In this document: piece by piece, positions 23,928 through 36,944 of the stretch
Layout: the number at the start of each line of letters is the position of its first letter
How positions within the stretch are numbered: position 1 is the first letter of the stretch
Source: Mya arenaria
Taxonomy: Eukaryota > Mollusca > Bivalvia > Myida > Myidae
Assembly: GCF_026914265.1 (NCBI RefSeq)
Contig: NC_069129.1
Coordinates: 18,895,945-18,959,944, forward strand
Direction: 5' to 3'
Length of the DNA stretch: 64,000 nt
Translations under genes and position numbers: made by a program
The notes under the pieces: generated by a model
What the model saw: only the letters and a program-made list of their open reading frames with translations
Database searches by the model: none
Told to the model about the DNA's origin: nothing

Positions 23928-24500
23928 TGTGTTCTGGGTACTACTTCAACTGTCCGTATGAACAAAAAGCCTCAGTGTTTGTGAATTATTATGTTCAATG
24001 TCATCACTTTCAATTAACATATGATTTCAGCACAACAGTTGTTAACTTCCTTCTCCGAACGAGTGTTTAAGATATACAGTAATGCTCACAATCACTTCAG
24101 AGAAAACCAAGAAAATGGATTTCAGAACATCAGATAGCTTAGGATTGATATCGACGTAGGAAGGTCGTTCCAAGTATCTTTTAAGCAAGCTTTCACTGAA
24201 ATTCGAGATCTTCCTCTTCACATAAATCTTGTGTGATAGGAATAGGAATACAATGAAAGTGTATTATCGATAAATAATTGTATCATTTATTTATGCGATT
24301 GTTCACAGATCCTTCGAAACAGACCAAAATCTGTTCTCTAATATTCAATCGATATGTTTAAAATAACGCTCGTTCGCCTATGCCAAAAACGGGTTGAAAC
24401 CGGCTATGCAACTAACTTGTTGAAACCGGCTATATTGGAAAATTCTTCCTACTCACAATGAAGCGGGTGATCGATTTAACGGACATGAATCTAGCGAAAT
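23928..24500 (-). promoter_or_regulatory. UNC93-like promoter and 5' region
   Basis: This lies directly upstream of the first coding exon and has a diverged copy at 2876-3450. No clear TATA box was identified. An internal direct repeat gttgaaaccggctat occurs twice (near 24392 and 24420). Confidence 0.45.
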
Positions 24501-24649
24501 GGAACAAGGTGAATTGCTTAAAGAGGACCTTTTTAGCAATTACCACGAAGCATATTGCATTGTTAGTTTGACTATAGTAAACTAGCAAATGATTTTCACT
24601 CATATCAATTGAAATAGCAACACAATCGTTTTAGTAAACATAAGTCCCT

Positions 24650-24653
24650 CCCC

Positions 24654-24684
<31 letters not shown>

Positions 24685-24686
24685 AA
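24650..24686. repeat. C25-A12 homopolymer tract
   Basis: Twenty-five C (24650-24674) are followed directly by twelve A. The minus strand carries G25, which can form G-quadruplexes. It lies about 70 bp from the foldback element. Exact length may be uncertain in assembly. Confidence 0.8.
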
Positions 24687-24752
24687 TGAGTTCAACTTGA
24701 TAGATTACGTTTGCACCTTTTAAAATGCGTTTAGAAATGACAAAGTAAAATG

Positions 24753-25647
24753 CACAGGCATCTGAATCATTGTTTGTCACTAAAATGTTGTTTAAAACCA
24801 TTTTGGGTACATACAATGAGATAAACAACACATCTGAAGATATTTAGTGTCTTTGATATACAAAAAAGAGACAAGGTATGTAACTCAAACTTACCCGATT
24901 TCACGGTAGAGTCCAGTTTTATGCAAATTTCTTAACCAACATAAAAACAATCCATTTTTAAATAAGTGACATGGAAAGAAGAGTCAATTACCTTTAAAAT
25001 GGTGTGCGATATGTTGGTATAACTATATTGTCTTTAGACAAACAAGCATAATTCAATGTCCAATTCTCGTGTTTTTCTTTAGTCGGAAAGAGTACAGCAA
25101 ATTCAGATCGTCAATTTTCCCCGTGTAAACAGTACTAAAACAGACCTATTGAAGTTATTTTATGCTTCAGTGTACAGATAAATTAATTCCATTCCATAAT
25201 ATCACGAAAACCCTAACATCACAATGTTAGAAACAACTGTATACACTATAACTGTATACATTAGCACTGTTTACACGGGAAAAAATGACGATCTGAATTT
25301 GCTGTACTCTTTCCGACTAAAGAAAAACACAATAATTGGACATTGAATTATGCTTGTTTGTCTAAAGACAATATAGTTATACCAACATATCGCACACCAT
25401 TTTAAAGGTAATTGACTCTTCTTTCAATGTCACTTATTTACAAAATGGATTGTTTTTATGTTGGTTAAGAAATTTGCATAAAACTGGACTCTACCGTGAA
25501 ATCGGGTAAGTTTGAGTTACATACCTTGTTTCTTTTTTGTATATTAAAGACACTAAATATCTTCAGATGTGTTGTTTATCTCATTGTATGGACCCAAAAT
25601 GGTTTTAAACAACATTTTAGTGACAAACAATGATTCAGATGCCTGTG
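24753..25647. mobile_element. Foldback DNA element with ~380-bp inverted arms
   Basis: The arms 24753-25133 and 25266-25647 are near-identical inverted copies around a spacer of about 132 bp. The outer ends read CACAGGCATCTGAATCATTG on each strand. The element is flanked by a perfect 8-bp direct repeat GTAAAATG (24745-24752 and 25648-25655), so both ends are well fixed. There is no transposase, so it is non-autonomous. The 8-bp duplication and CA start suit hAT or P superfamilies. Confidence 0.85.
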
Positions 25648-25656
25648 GTAAAATGC

Positions 25657-26150
25657 AACAACACATAATTGTACCGGTTTTCTGACATATAGAAAATCAA
25701 AGTGCTGAATGCACTGATGAATAAGATCTTTATTTAGGGGTTAGTTGACAACTGTGTGATAGGCATTGAAAACCCCCATAAATGACTCACACCACAAAGG
25801 ATCACTGTCGAATGGGGGTGGTTTGAACAAGAGAACCGTAAACGGCAGAAGCACCGAACATGCGTGTGGGGTGCATGGCCAATGATAAAATCCTTGTTAA
25901 TATGTGGAGGGGGATGTACCCTCTTACGTCGTAAATACAGACTTATACCATTATTTTACACGTCTGATATTCCCAAAGTACATGTAGTATATCTTTAAAA
26001 AAATGAGCATTATAAATTATGTTTGTTATTGATAGTTAATTAGTTTTACAGATCTCACAACACATTCATATATCAAAGCACTGAGCTCAATAATATGTTT
26101 ACATTTAGTAAGACACTACGACGAGTTGTTTAGTTTTTTTTACTATTTAA
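25657..26150. other. Spacer, nothing recognised
   Basis: AT-rich, with no gene and no named repeat seen. Confidence 0.4.
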
Positions 26151-26760
26151 ACATTAAAAAAAAACAAAGACCCCTTTGGACTTGATTTGAAAAATCTTGG
26201 TAAATAGCCATTTCATGAGTCTAAATGTACATTCTATTATCAAAAGTATTTCGGTTTCAGAAAAAAGATTTTCAAAGCTTTTACTATATAAGTGTATATA
26301 GAACCTTGGACATGTGCTGTTTGAGGAGTTTTGTGCTGTTCTTCCATGTTTCTTGTTGTGATTTTTGTTTTTATGTTCTATGTCTTTGGTGTTAACCCAG
26401 TGCCATTAAACCGGGTTTATGTTTAAACTTTTTGCTACTGAACTTGTTTCTGTAGTTTTTCGCATATATATTGGGTGCGAGGCATGATTCAATCCCAGGA
26501 ACATAACTTGAACAATCTTGTTAAATGGCATCTTCATGAGAGTATACACGAAATATCATAGGTCAGGGATTTGCTGTTTCAGAAAAGTAGATTTAAAGAT
26601 AATACTGAATTCTAAATAAAAATCCTGACACCCTGGGGCAAGGTCGCTTTTGACCACAGGGCAATACTTCGAATAATCTTGGTAAAGGATCACTACATGG
26701 GGCTGCATGCAAAATTCAAATAGCTGTGGAAAGGAAATCGTTAAGAAAAAACTAATATTT
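26150..26760. repeat. Three diverged units of the 165-bp bivalve repeat
   Basis: Phrases such as ttgaacaatcttgttaaatg, gaccacagggcaat and ttcagaaaaagatttt recur about every 160-200 bp. They match, with much divergence, the array at 49480-51290. Confidence 0.5.
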
Positions 26761-26824
26761 TCTCCGCCTTAATTTGTATTAATGGGATAAATCAATAAAT
26801 ACACAGGCTTGGCCATTCTTGTGT

Positions 26825-26965
26825 TGGCGTCTGTAACCACCCCGATAGCTCAGTACCTCTTCGACTGCTGAAGGTCGAAGATCCATGATCCCCCAACGCG
26901 TCATACCGAAAGAACGCTAACAATTGATACCAGCAGCTTACTTGCCTGACACATGGAATTAAATG
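26825..26965 (+). repeat. tRNA-derived SINE fragment
   Basis: An A-box phrase, cccgatagctcagta, is followed by a degenerate B box and the body phrase accagcagcttacttgcctg. The latter matches the SINE at 15125-15370 in the opposite orientation. Confidence 0.5.
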
Positions 26966-28140
26966 ATACATTGACATTTGCTCAGTTTTATTAAAATCTA
27001 GGAAAACTGCTTCACATGTGTCGGTACTTTACATTAGGCAGCCACTTTACACCAGGCACTGGTCTGTTGAAAAAGAGCTACAGTTTCGCGTATTTCCTTG
27101 TACCTTACTAGAACAGTTTTTAAATACTTCTGATATGTAGTTGCGACTGGAAATGTGACAATTTTGAACTAAAATCTTGATGATGTCTCAGCCGGTCAAG
27201 TCATACGCCAGTCCTTAAGTATGGAGATTGCTTCTTTTACTTAAAATAAATAAACAATTTTTGCATACGAAATATTACGATGTATGAACATGCATCCCAT
27301 CCAATGCCGCTTTTTTAGCTACTCGGGATCATGTTTCATATGAATAATATATATATAAAGTATGTTTCATGTTGAGAATAAATTTACTTATGATATTTGT
27401 TTCCACATAAATAAATCAATACACTATTATTTTCTTTAGATTGTTCGATCGTTAATATCTTATAAAATAAACTATTGCCTTATAATTTAATGATTTATGA
27501 ACCAATGATATTTCATATCGTATTTGTAACTGCTCAGGTTTCGACTTAAACTTTTTTGGTGCTGGTAAAGTGGTCCAGTAACTAGACCTGACTTGAACTA
27601 AACTAGACAAACGTGGAAACACATAATACCATACGAAAATGCGTTAAATAATATATATAGTCATACTTAATTACTTTAACAGTATTTTTAAATATCAATC
27701 TCACATTTTAGTAAACATGTGTTTTACATAAATTAAACAATATTTTTTTTCAAACATTTTGCAATAACACAGCAATGAAGAATGATTCCTATATATGTCT
27801 AGATGAGATTCCAACGGGTTACTGACGTACACTCAAATTCATGTTTAAGCAATCTAAACAAATTTCTGATTAATCCATTGTTCCACTAGCCGGACAATGG
27901 TCTGTTGTGATCATACTGTATATATTGTTTATTTTTGTAAAAGAAGAATTCGTGTTCAAATTTACATTGCTGGCGTGCAAGGTTAAAAGGAAGAAATAAA
28001 CATGTTCATCATGCTTCACCATAAGTATAAAGACTTTGTTAATTTGGCAAACGCGCACCAAAAACCCTCAATTTGAATACACAATCCAATCACAAGCCAA
28101 CGGCTTGTCCGGTTCTATGGAATGGTATTTAGGAAAAAAA
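26966..28140. other. AT-rich spacer, nothing recognised
   Basis: No gene or recognisable repeat on either strand. Confidence 0.4.
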
Positions 28141-28202
28141 TGCATTATGCTTGATGACATTTGTATTATGCTTGATGACATTTGTATTATGCTTGATGAC
28201 AT
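28141..28202. repeat. 21-bp tandem repeat, three units
   Basis: Three almost perfect copies of tattatgcttgatgacattt plus g in a row. Confidence 0.85.
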
Positions 28203-28835
28203 TCCCGTTCGGGATATAAAAGTTACAATATGCATTATGACATTTCGTATTGCATGATGGCATTCTGCATGTTGACATTCAAATCCTGTTTAGAGCAATT
28301 TAGACCATTATGTACTAACTTCACTTTGTTTAAATGTCTGTGAATATCATTTAATGAATGCATCTTTTATTACAATCTACATAACTTCCTTATTTTTATC
28401 ATAAAATTCAAAATTTGACGAATCCGAATAGAAATACAAGTTCGCACAATGCATCAATCACCAAGCATTATAGAACTATCCGAATGAAACAGTCCAAATA
28501 AGACAAGCCGAATGATGCAAGCCAAATGAACTAACCATAACGCGGTTGCCAAGGAACAGGCATAACGAATTATGACAGCAGGGGGCTCTGTATGCATATT
28601 CATTTGTTTCCGTACATATTCGGAGTAATCGTTCGTTTTGTCCGTACATGTTCGGAGTTTAACGAGTTATTTACATTGCAGTTATTTCCCTTTGTTCTAA
28701 ATTTGTCATAGCAATTAGTTTGCTGTATATTTATATTTCGGCTGAAAATATTCAACACTTACTGTTTAAGAGTCTCATTTTCTGCATCTACTTATAGCAT
28801 GGCATTCTCAACTACACCCATAACAAGGTCATAAA

Positions 28836-31802
28836 ATGGATCAACAGTTAATACCAGAAATTCTACCGATTACAGATGCTACAAGGGACAGGATCTTGCA
28901 GTTGGCCAATAATATTTCGAACCACCGCATGGAAAATGTTGAATATGAATTTGAGTCTATAATATCTGTTTTGACCCAGCTGTCATATCATGTTGATGTT
29001 TCATCTGTTTTGGACAAAGTGAAAGATGCCTTTGACGCTATAATAACGAGTACTAATGGCAGTGAAGACAGTGCTGTTACTTATGGTACACCTGATTTGG
29101 TGTATACGTCTAATAAAGGTAGACCCTCCTTTAACATCCCAGAGGAAACACTTGTCTATTTTATCGAAAAGGGTTTTACTGTTAGACAAATGTCAGAGAT
29201 GATAGGAGTCAGTGACAAAACAGTGGTAAACCGAATGGCAGACTACAATCTGTCAATAAGAGGTTCATACTCCTCGTTATCTGACGAAGAACTCGAGACA
29301 ATTGTTGGTAACAAAATTTCCGAATTCCCATCTGTTGGGTACAAGTCAATGCAGGTCCATTTGAGAGCTGATGGGATCAGAATTACTGAAGTTAATCAAT
29401 TTTATTTAATTGACTCACTATACAGTTGAATATTTGCACACTGGGTTTTAGCACTGTATCTGAATTATCGACCTGTAAATATTCTGCGAAAAGTACAGTA
29501 ATAGTATTCACAGATTACTTTTTGATAAAACACTGATTTAAAGAACAATCATGTCATGCAGCTGCCAGGACTCAAACATGTTAGGGCCATTTTCCTTATT
29601 GTCACTGTTATGCTAACCAGATCCCAGTCTCTGTCTCTTTTGTCTGTAGTAAAGTTTAGCTTATAAATATCATGAATACAAAGGTTTAAGTCTATAACAC
29701 GTAAAGAACTGGACGATTTTTTAGTACATGCTACACATACTGCACAGTACGCATGCTGCCCGAGTTCAGTAAAGGCTTGCTGCATGTCATGCGCTAATTT
29801 GATACCCTGTACTCATTCTGAACACTTTTATGAAACAGGGATTAAGTAATTTACTTTATCCGTGGTGTGTCAGGGCGTGTGTACTTCTCACAAATAAGCA
29901 CGCAGCACTCTGCAAGTTTTAACTGAACCCATGGCTGTATGCATGATCATGATATAAAATCATATATTCTGATTAAAGATTTGTGAGTGCAATCGGATAA
30001 AGAATTTTTATTTTGTGGTACAGATGGCGATTCATTTTCCATGGAGGAATAGATGGCTATTCTCGCCTTCCAGTCTACTTGAAAGTAGCCTCTGACAACA
30101 CTGCTGCCACTGCGTTTGATTCCTTTTCCTCTGGAATTCAACAGTATGGCATTTCAGAACGTGTGAGAACAGATAAAGGTTTAGAAAACTTAAGGATAGC
30201 TGAATTCATGCTACAGACTCGAGGAATCGACTCCAAAAGTCACATCACTGGCAGAAGTGTTCACAATCAGAGGTTTGTTGTACTTATAAACAAGTTTTAT
30301 GCAATGTCAAATAGATAATTATGATGATGAATTATGCTAGATTTGACCATACCTTACTGTTTGTTTGTTCTTTTGGGTTTATCACTGGTCGACACAATAA
30401 AATTCATATACAGTGATTATACAGAAGCTTTTAGTCAATCTGGGCTCACGACCATTGCATTTCTTGGCTTCATTGTAAGTGACTGACAGCTTTCCCATTT
30501 GTAGACATACAAGTGAGATTTAAAAGAATATTTTATCACAATTATACATACATAACCCTGGTAAAGCCTTTGTTTGAATGATGCTAATTTAATGCTAAAA
30601 GCAGGTTAAAATAGTATTGAAAATTTGTTTATCCCAAGTGCCCTTAAAAGTGAATTACTTAAGTTAGTGTTCAACGCCTCAGCAACATCTTATATCTTTT
30701 GCCATATCAGGTATTGTAAGCCAACAGTCTACCTGGGGTAGGACAAACCAGAATAAACACTTCTCTTCTGCTATTTAATTACTCTTTTCCATTAACAATA
30801 ACTTATGTCAGAAATATCAGAATTAGTTTTAATTAAATATCCAGTGATAATAGCAGAGCCAAGCCTGTGACAATGGAATGGGTATTACCTAAATTGATTT
30901 TATGTAAATCTGAATATGAACATGTAATAAAAATGTGACAAAAGTACAAGATATGTCTAATTTGAGAGTTGACAATTGTTTAAAATACTGATTACAGAAT
31001 AGAGAGATTTTGGAGAGAGCTTTGGCAGGGATGTACTAACACCTACTACAACCTGTTCTGGAGAATGGAGATGGATGGTATTCTGAACGTCGGCAATGAG
31101 AACCACCTGCTTGCCCTCCATCTAGTATATCTAAAGAGAATTCAAACTTCCGTTGACCGGTTTGTTCAAGCCACATCACAGCGACCACTGCGGACTGAAC
31201 ACGGCAGGACACCCATGCAGTTATGGATAATGGGTCAAGTTCTTGATCCCAAAATCAACCTTACAGATGAGGTACATTTACATACCAATGATTTAATCAT
31301 AAACTGTAGGCATACAATTTATTACATTTACTTTAATATGAAAATTTGATTTTTCCTTTTTATTTTCTAGGCATAAAAACTACTTCTTTTACAATGTTAC
31401 ATGTGTTACTGCACATTTAATACTATAAAAAGAGCTTTTTTAAATATATCATTAAAAAGCATTTTATAATTGTATGTGTGTTTCCACTATTGCATTGTAT
31501 TTATTGCCTGCACAGAGTTACTTGCTGTAAACCCTCTTTTATTTCATGCTATAGTTCTTACTTTGCTTGTTTTTTGCATCAACAAATTGTTTGACCATTT
31601 TCTGTTTCAGGAAGCAGAATCCTATGGGATTGACTATGTAACACCTGATTTAGTCTTCAACAACGATCAGGAAGGATTGGTTGTGCCCCCATTGATGGAA
31701 ATCCCTGCAGATGCAACCCGAGAGGTTGAAACAATACTGCAGCAGCCTGTGGACAGTCCATTTGAAGTCAAAGTCTACAAAGACATTTGTAACCACTTTT
31801 GA
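28836..31802 (+). CDS. Integrase-core (DDE) domain gene, spliced, probably incomplete
   Basis: Exon-like blocks with splice borders occur at 28836-29390, 30024-30272, 30998-31271 and 31611-31802. Block 1 encodes an N-terminal domain and a helix-turn-helix (GRPSFNIPEETLVYFIEKGF, then VRQMSEMIGVSDKTVVNRM). Block 2 has HGGIDGYSRLPVYLKVASDN and RVRTDKGLEN, the middle of an integrase core. Block 3 has IERFWRELWQG and RTEHGRTPMQLWIMG, which carries the Glu region. Block 4 is an acidic tail. The family, present as multi-exon genes in fishes, cnidarians and molluscs, descends from a transposable-element integrase. Blocks 2 to 4 join in phase. The piece that should link blocks 1 and 2 was not recognised, so I cannot say whether the gene is live or a relic. 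No LTR or terminal repeats are seen beside it. Confidence 0.65.
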
Positions 31803-32029
31803 AGCCAATAGTGTATCAATTTAACACATAGACAATATACATAACCTTGCATTATAGTTACTTTAATACACTGAAAAGTCATGTTGTGTTGGATGGAAGT
31901 TGAGACATTGTTACAATTAGGTTGTTCAGAGTGTAGTTTTATTAAATCCTCATAGTTTATAGCAGTTAAATATTTTATTTGATGGTGCCCTGTCTGTCGT
32001 TCATGTATCTTACACTATTGCTTGTGAAA

Positions 32030-32762
32030 ATCAAATTATGCCTCTGGCGTCAAAACTCCTTATGCCATGAGGTTTCCTGTGGACTTGACGAAAATCTTCT
32101 CGTCCGAAACCGCTAGGCCCAGAGCTTTAATAATTTGTTACGAGCATCATACTTGGTCCTCTACCAAGATTGTGCAAATTACGCCCCTTGGGTCAAATTC
32201 CACCCTTTTTGACCTACTGTCTTATTTTTTAAACTACAGCGAAGAAATTTTAAACATTTTCACAATTCTGTTAACAAATAACAATGTTGAGGTTGGATGA
32301 CATTGACTGTGACCTGTTAGCCTACTTTCTTATTTTTGAAGCTACAGCAATGAAATTTGGACCATGTGTAGAGTTTTAAAAACAAATATCAATATTATCC
32401 TTGGATGACCTTGACTGACTTTTTGACCTACTCTTGTTTTTTAAGGTGCAGCAATAACATTTTAACCATGTGTACAGTTTTGAAAACAAATATCAATGCT
32501 GTGCTTGGATTACTTTGATTGTACCTTTTTGAAGTCTCTGTTATGAAATTTCAAGCATGTGTACAGCTTGAAAACATATCTCAATATTTACATTGCCATG
32601 TGACCTTTTGACCTACTTTCAAATTTTTGAAACTACAGTTTTAAAATTTGGATCATACATGTCTGTACAGCTTTGAAAACAAATATCAAGCTATATTGAT
32701 TACAAAGGTTAAACACTTTAACTCATGTGAGGTATTTAGGGCCATCATGGCCCTCTTGTTAA
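32030..32762 (-). repeat. AACAAGAGGGCC-type mollusc element
   Basis: On the minus strand it starts AACAAGAGGGCCATGATGGC with an immediate hairpin. The interior is made of about five diverged 115-bp tandem units (gaaattt, ccatgtgtacag, gaaaacaaatatcaat). Its start matches the element at 39810-40270. Confidence 0.65.
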
Positions 32763-34371
32763 TTTGTTAATCTCAAAATGTGATTCACAATCTTTATGAT
32801 ATAATTATGTAACATACGGTTTTAAAATTATATACATTAATATTTCATAATGAGTTAAGTATAATTATGACCTGTATTTAATTACATTAATGTTGAAACA
32901 TCAGATGTTGAAAGCTAGTTTTTAAAAACTAGCCTGTTAAAAGCAAACACAGATCAAAATGCAATTTATCTAAAACAGGTGTTTAAATTGTAGAGGTTAT
33001 ATTTTTGCATAGTCATGTCATTTAATTTTAACTTTAAAAGTGTTTTATAAATGTAAAACACTTAGTCTGAAATGAAAAATTGAGAATAAGCCTGAATAAA
33101 CTTTCAGATTTGAATTTGGACTGAGAGTTGTTAACTTTTAAAGGAAATGATAATTTGTATGTGACCTAGACTGTAATAACCCTTACACAAGGGAAATTAT
33201 AAATTATGGTTTGGTTATCCAAAAATAGAACCACTTATTTTATAAAATACAAATACTTTCTTATGGTGATGAATTCAATCTCAATGCTAAGTGATTCCAT
33301 GTCATCAAAAGATAATGTTTTTAAAACTTAAAAAATGAATGTCATTATAATTAGTAAGTTTATAAGTTTTGTACTTTCGTATGGACTCTGTCAATGTTTA
33401 CTGTATCTCTAGATCGTAGTTAGTTATTTATACATGAAAGCATTGATTGTTTGCTCCAATTGCAATGATGTTTGTAAAACTTTTATTAAATAAGATAAAA
33501 TAATCAAACACTGTGACTTAATTGTCTAGAAAGTAATAATGACTACCACGTTTGTTTTTTAATTGTTTTTTATTGAAAAGAACATCATTTAAACAGATAA
33601 TGAATAAAACATCAGCGCTCAATTCCACTGGAGTAGTTTGAGTCAACATAGAAATAGTAAAATAACAACAATAACTGTAGAATTCCTATTACAATGTGAC
33701 AAAAAACATACGTGAGAATCAGATGTTCACAACACTTGAACACTATATTTTGTGACAGATTTATGTCTAAAAATTGGTTATTTTGTATTGTAAAAAGTCA
33801 TAACTTGATTATATACCAGTTAGCAAACCTGGTAAATACATGCACATTCATATGCTATACCTATCTATCATGATATATCCGGATAGTGTGTCCGTTGTGC
33901 ATGTTCTGCCGGGAAAGGATACATAACTCATCAACTCTTCATGCCAACATGTCATGATTGTTTTATCATTTAAATCTAAAAAGCTCAAATGAAGAAAAGT
34001 TTGTAACTCAAAGATATTGCCTTCAGACATGTTCCTTTGGTTTTGATAAAAAAAGCACAAAGTTACTAAACAAACAAGCCACTACTGAAAATATCCCTGT
34101 CTATGCCTGACTTGAAGTTTGTAACTGTTATATTTCACAATGGGAAAAGATCCTAACCAAAGAAGACAATGATATACCTTAATGTTGACAAGGATATCAG
34201 CAGTATGCATGTAAAGTAACAAACATAATAACAACACCACGCAAACATACATGAACAACATGCAGTCTATAAAAAATAATTTATAACAAGAAGTTAAAAT
34301 GATTAATGGAATGTCTTCTCTGGTACATACACTTATAAATTGATATGGAATCCTTCACTTGTGTTTTTTCC
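32763..34371. other. AT-rich spacer, nothing recognised
   Basis: No gene, RNA or repeat that I can name. Open frames are short and look random. Confidence 0.4.
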
Positions 34372-34887
34372 AGGGTTCCCGAGCTACCGGGAAAACGGGA
34401 AGGTCGGGAATATCGAAAAGTCTGTTCCCGGTCGTGAAAATGCCTTGATTTTTGCGATTATAGGTTAAAATGGGGAAAAAGCCGGGAAAAGTAATATTTA
34501 AAGTTTGAACTGTTTTGGGTACGAAACTAGTAAAAGTAAGTACTCTCGATCATCTAGACGCTTGCATCTGACACTGTTCTGTTGAATTGACTCTGATCAG
34601 AGCGGTTGAATGATCGAGACTAAGAAGGTTTGTGTTACCACATGCAAGCGTTTATTTGTCACTGCCATCTGCATTTAAAAGTTATTTTAAACAAGAAATT
34701 GGCCGCAGTTTGTCAGGATTCGCTTTATATACGCTGTCAGTAAGAATCGTGGGTGCTATATACAACGATATTTTTAATCTACAGTATGCTAATTATCATG
34801 GATAATTAGCGATCCATGCATTCATCGAAATATATTTTAATACGTGAAATTGGCCCTAGTTCATTAAAATAAACTTGAGATACGCTG

Positions 34888-35622
34888 TCAACTAGAGCTG
34901 TCACAGGAGTGACGAATACCCCCAAATGCCGCCTGGACACAGGAATGGCAAACCATTCCTTTGAAAAGAGGCCATAACTCCAAGGTTACTGCACAATGCT
35001 TCTTCTTTCATCATGCATGTATTGTTTTATTTAAATCTGTTGAGTAATTTAGAAGTTACACTGCTGACAAGAAAAACTAGCCTTTCATGAGTTATCGTCC
35101 GGAAACCGTTTTTCTATTTTTAGTAACAGTGAACTTGACCTTGGCCGCACCAGCCCCAATATCGAACTTGACCTGTATCTTCTGATGTTACACCTGTGTA
35201 CCAAAAATTGTTCAAATCTGTCTAGCCTTTCATGAGTTATCGTCCGGAAACCGTTTTTTCTATTTTTAGTAACAGTGACCTTGACCTTGGCCCCACCAGC
35301 CCCAATATCGAACTTAACCTGTATCTTCTGATGTTACACCTGTGTACCAAAAATTGTTCAAATCTGTCATGCCTTTCATGAGTTATCGTCCGGAAACCGT
35401 TTTTCTATTTTTAGTAACAGTGACCTTGACCTTGGCCCCACCAGCCCCAATATCGAACTTGACCTGTATCTTCTGATGTTACACCTGTGTACCAAAAATT
35501 TTTCAAATCTGTCTAGCCTTTCATGAGTTATCGTCCGGAAACCATGAAAACCGACAGACCGACCGACAGACAAGCTCACTCCTATATACCCTCTCAAACT
35601 TTGTTTGTGGGGGTATAATAAC
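34888..35622 (+). repeat. Mollusc repeat with 146-bp internal tandem units
   Basis: Begins ctagagctgtcacaggagtg and ends in the hairpin-forming caaactttgtttgtgggggtataat. It has three near-identical internal units of about 146 bp containing catgagttatcgtccggaaa. A (GACC/GACA)n stretch lies near 35550. A truncated copy lies at 52640-52966. Confidence 0.75.
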
Positions 35623-35973
35623 ATATATGAATGTTAATTGCAATGATCTTACTAGTCTGCGAAGTGCTACACAGCCTGACAAATATTTGCTATTCAAGTG
35701 TGAATCTATGAATGATCATGCCTTTAGACTGACCTTGCTCGTATTTATAGACATTGAGAAGACCACAGTTCTTTGGCCAGTAGACATCATAATAGTTTAA
35801 ACTTGTGCAAAAAAAGTCACTTATTTTGCATTTTCACCCATGGATTGATGAAGATTGATGTTCAGATATAGCTGAATTGCATGCTCATTGATGCAAGTGG
35901 ATTTTTTTAAAGAGAGTTCAACTCTTTTCAAATGACACTGGATGTTATGAGTTCAAGTTGTTCAATATATGTT

Positions 35974-36324
35974 TAAAGCTTCCCTCTCACGGATTGAACA
36001 ATTTGACAACTTTCTTACTTTTGTCTTGGAGCGAGCCAGTTTTGGCAAGAATCCATGAAAACCAATTATTTAAGACTGATGGCAAAAAGATAGATCACAG
36101 ATATTTATATTTAAGATAAAAAATTGCTGTTTTAAATGCATATTTGTTTAACCGTTAATAAACCATAAAACAAATTTTCGAACATAAATATGAAAATCAG
36201 CGATCTGATCTTTTGTTGGCAATCTTTTATCGCTGGTTTGCAGATATTTACGTCAAAAGTTGATATATCTCAGACAAAAAATGAAATAAGTTGTTAAAAA
36301 AGTATCTATGAGAGTGCAGCTTTA
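35974..36324. mobile_element. Tc1/mariner-like MITE, copy 2
   Basis: The ends TAAAGCTTCCCTCTCACGG and GAGAGTGCAGCTTTA match the copy at 1595-1936. The interior is foldback-like, with TA at both ends. Confidence 0.75.
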
Positions 36325-36944
36325 AAAAACGTTCAGAAAGTAAGTTTTTGTTCAGAGAGTAAAACTTTTTTTAATGTGATATTTGATTATATTTACCTTA
36401 AGCATGCATTTATCCACCAATTACGAAAATTGGTATTGTTAAGAGATCAACCGGCACCAAACCATGCTGGCGGATCAGGGTCCACACTGTTCTATGCACA
36501 TATAGTAGGTAAGCCTTTAAGTTTCCAAGTAGCAAATACAAATAGCCTAGACCCTGATCATGCCAACTGATCCTAGACACTGTTCACAGAGGCCAACAGT
36601 ATTCAGCATGCTAAAGGTTAATCATGTTGTTCAATAAATGTCTAAGAAGTTCAGAAAGTGAAAGGTTTTGTTTTTGAGAACAAAACCCTGTGAACATGAC
36701 ATTTAATGTTATTTAAAAAGTTGTTTAATAAATGTCAAAAATGGCAAATATGTTATTTCACTGAAATGTTTCGTTGTAATAACTGTGAAAAAGGTTGAGA
36801 GAAAGTCTGGAATTTGCAAAAAAAAAAACTTGAAAAAGTCTGGAAAAAGTCTGGAATTTTACTTGCAGAAAAATGTGGGAACCCTGTTTTTCTGAAGCTA
36901 TAATGAAATTTAAATATGGAGCACACAAATGATTATGATGACAC

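Larger units (their letters stand above)
34371..36888. mobile_element. Candidate hAT element remnant with nested repeats
   Basis: CAGGGTTCCC at about 34371-34380 is mirrored by GGGAACCCTG at about 36877-36886. This is a short terminal inverted repeat typical of hAT elements, and both flanks are T-rich. No transposase is recognised inside. The interval holds a GTCAC-hairpin repeat (34888-35622) and a MITE (35974-36324). The two ends could also come from unrelated copies. Confidence 0.4.

Noticed and set aside
24631-24831. Open frame with a poly-glycine stretch
   Set aside because: Arises from the G25 tract in the minus strand.
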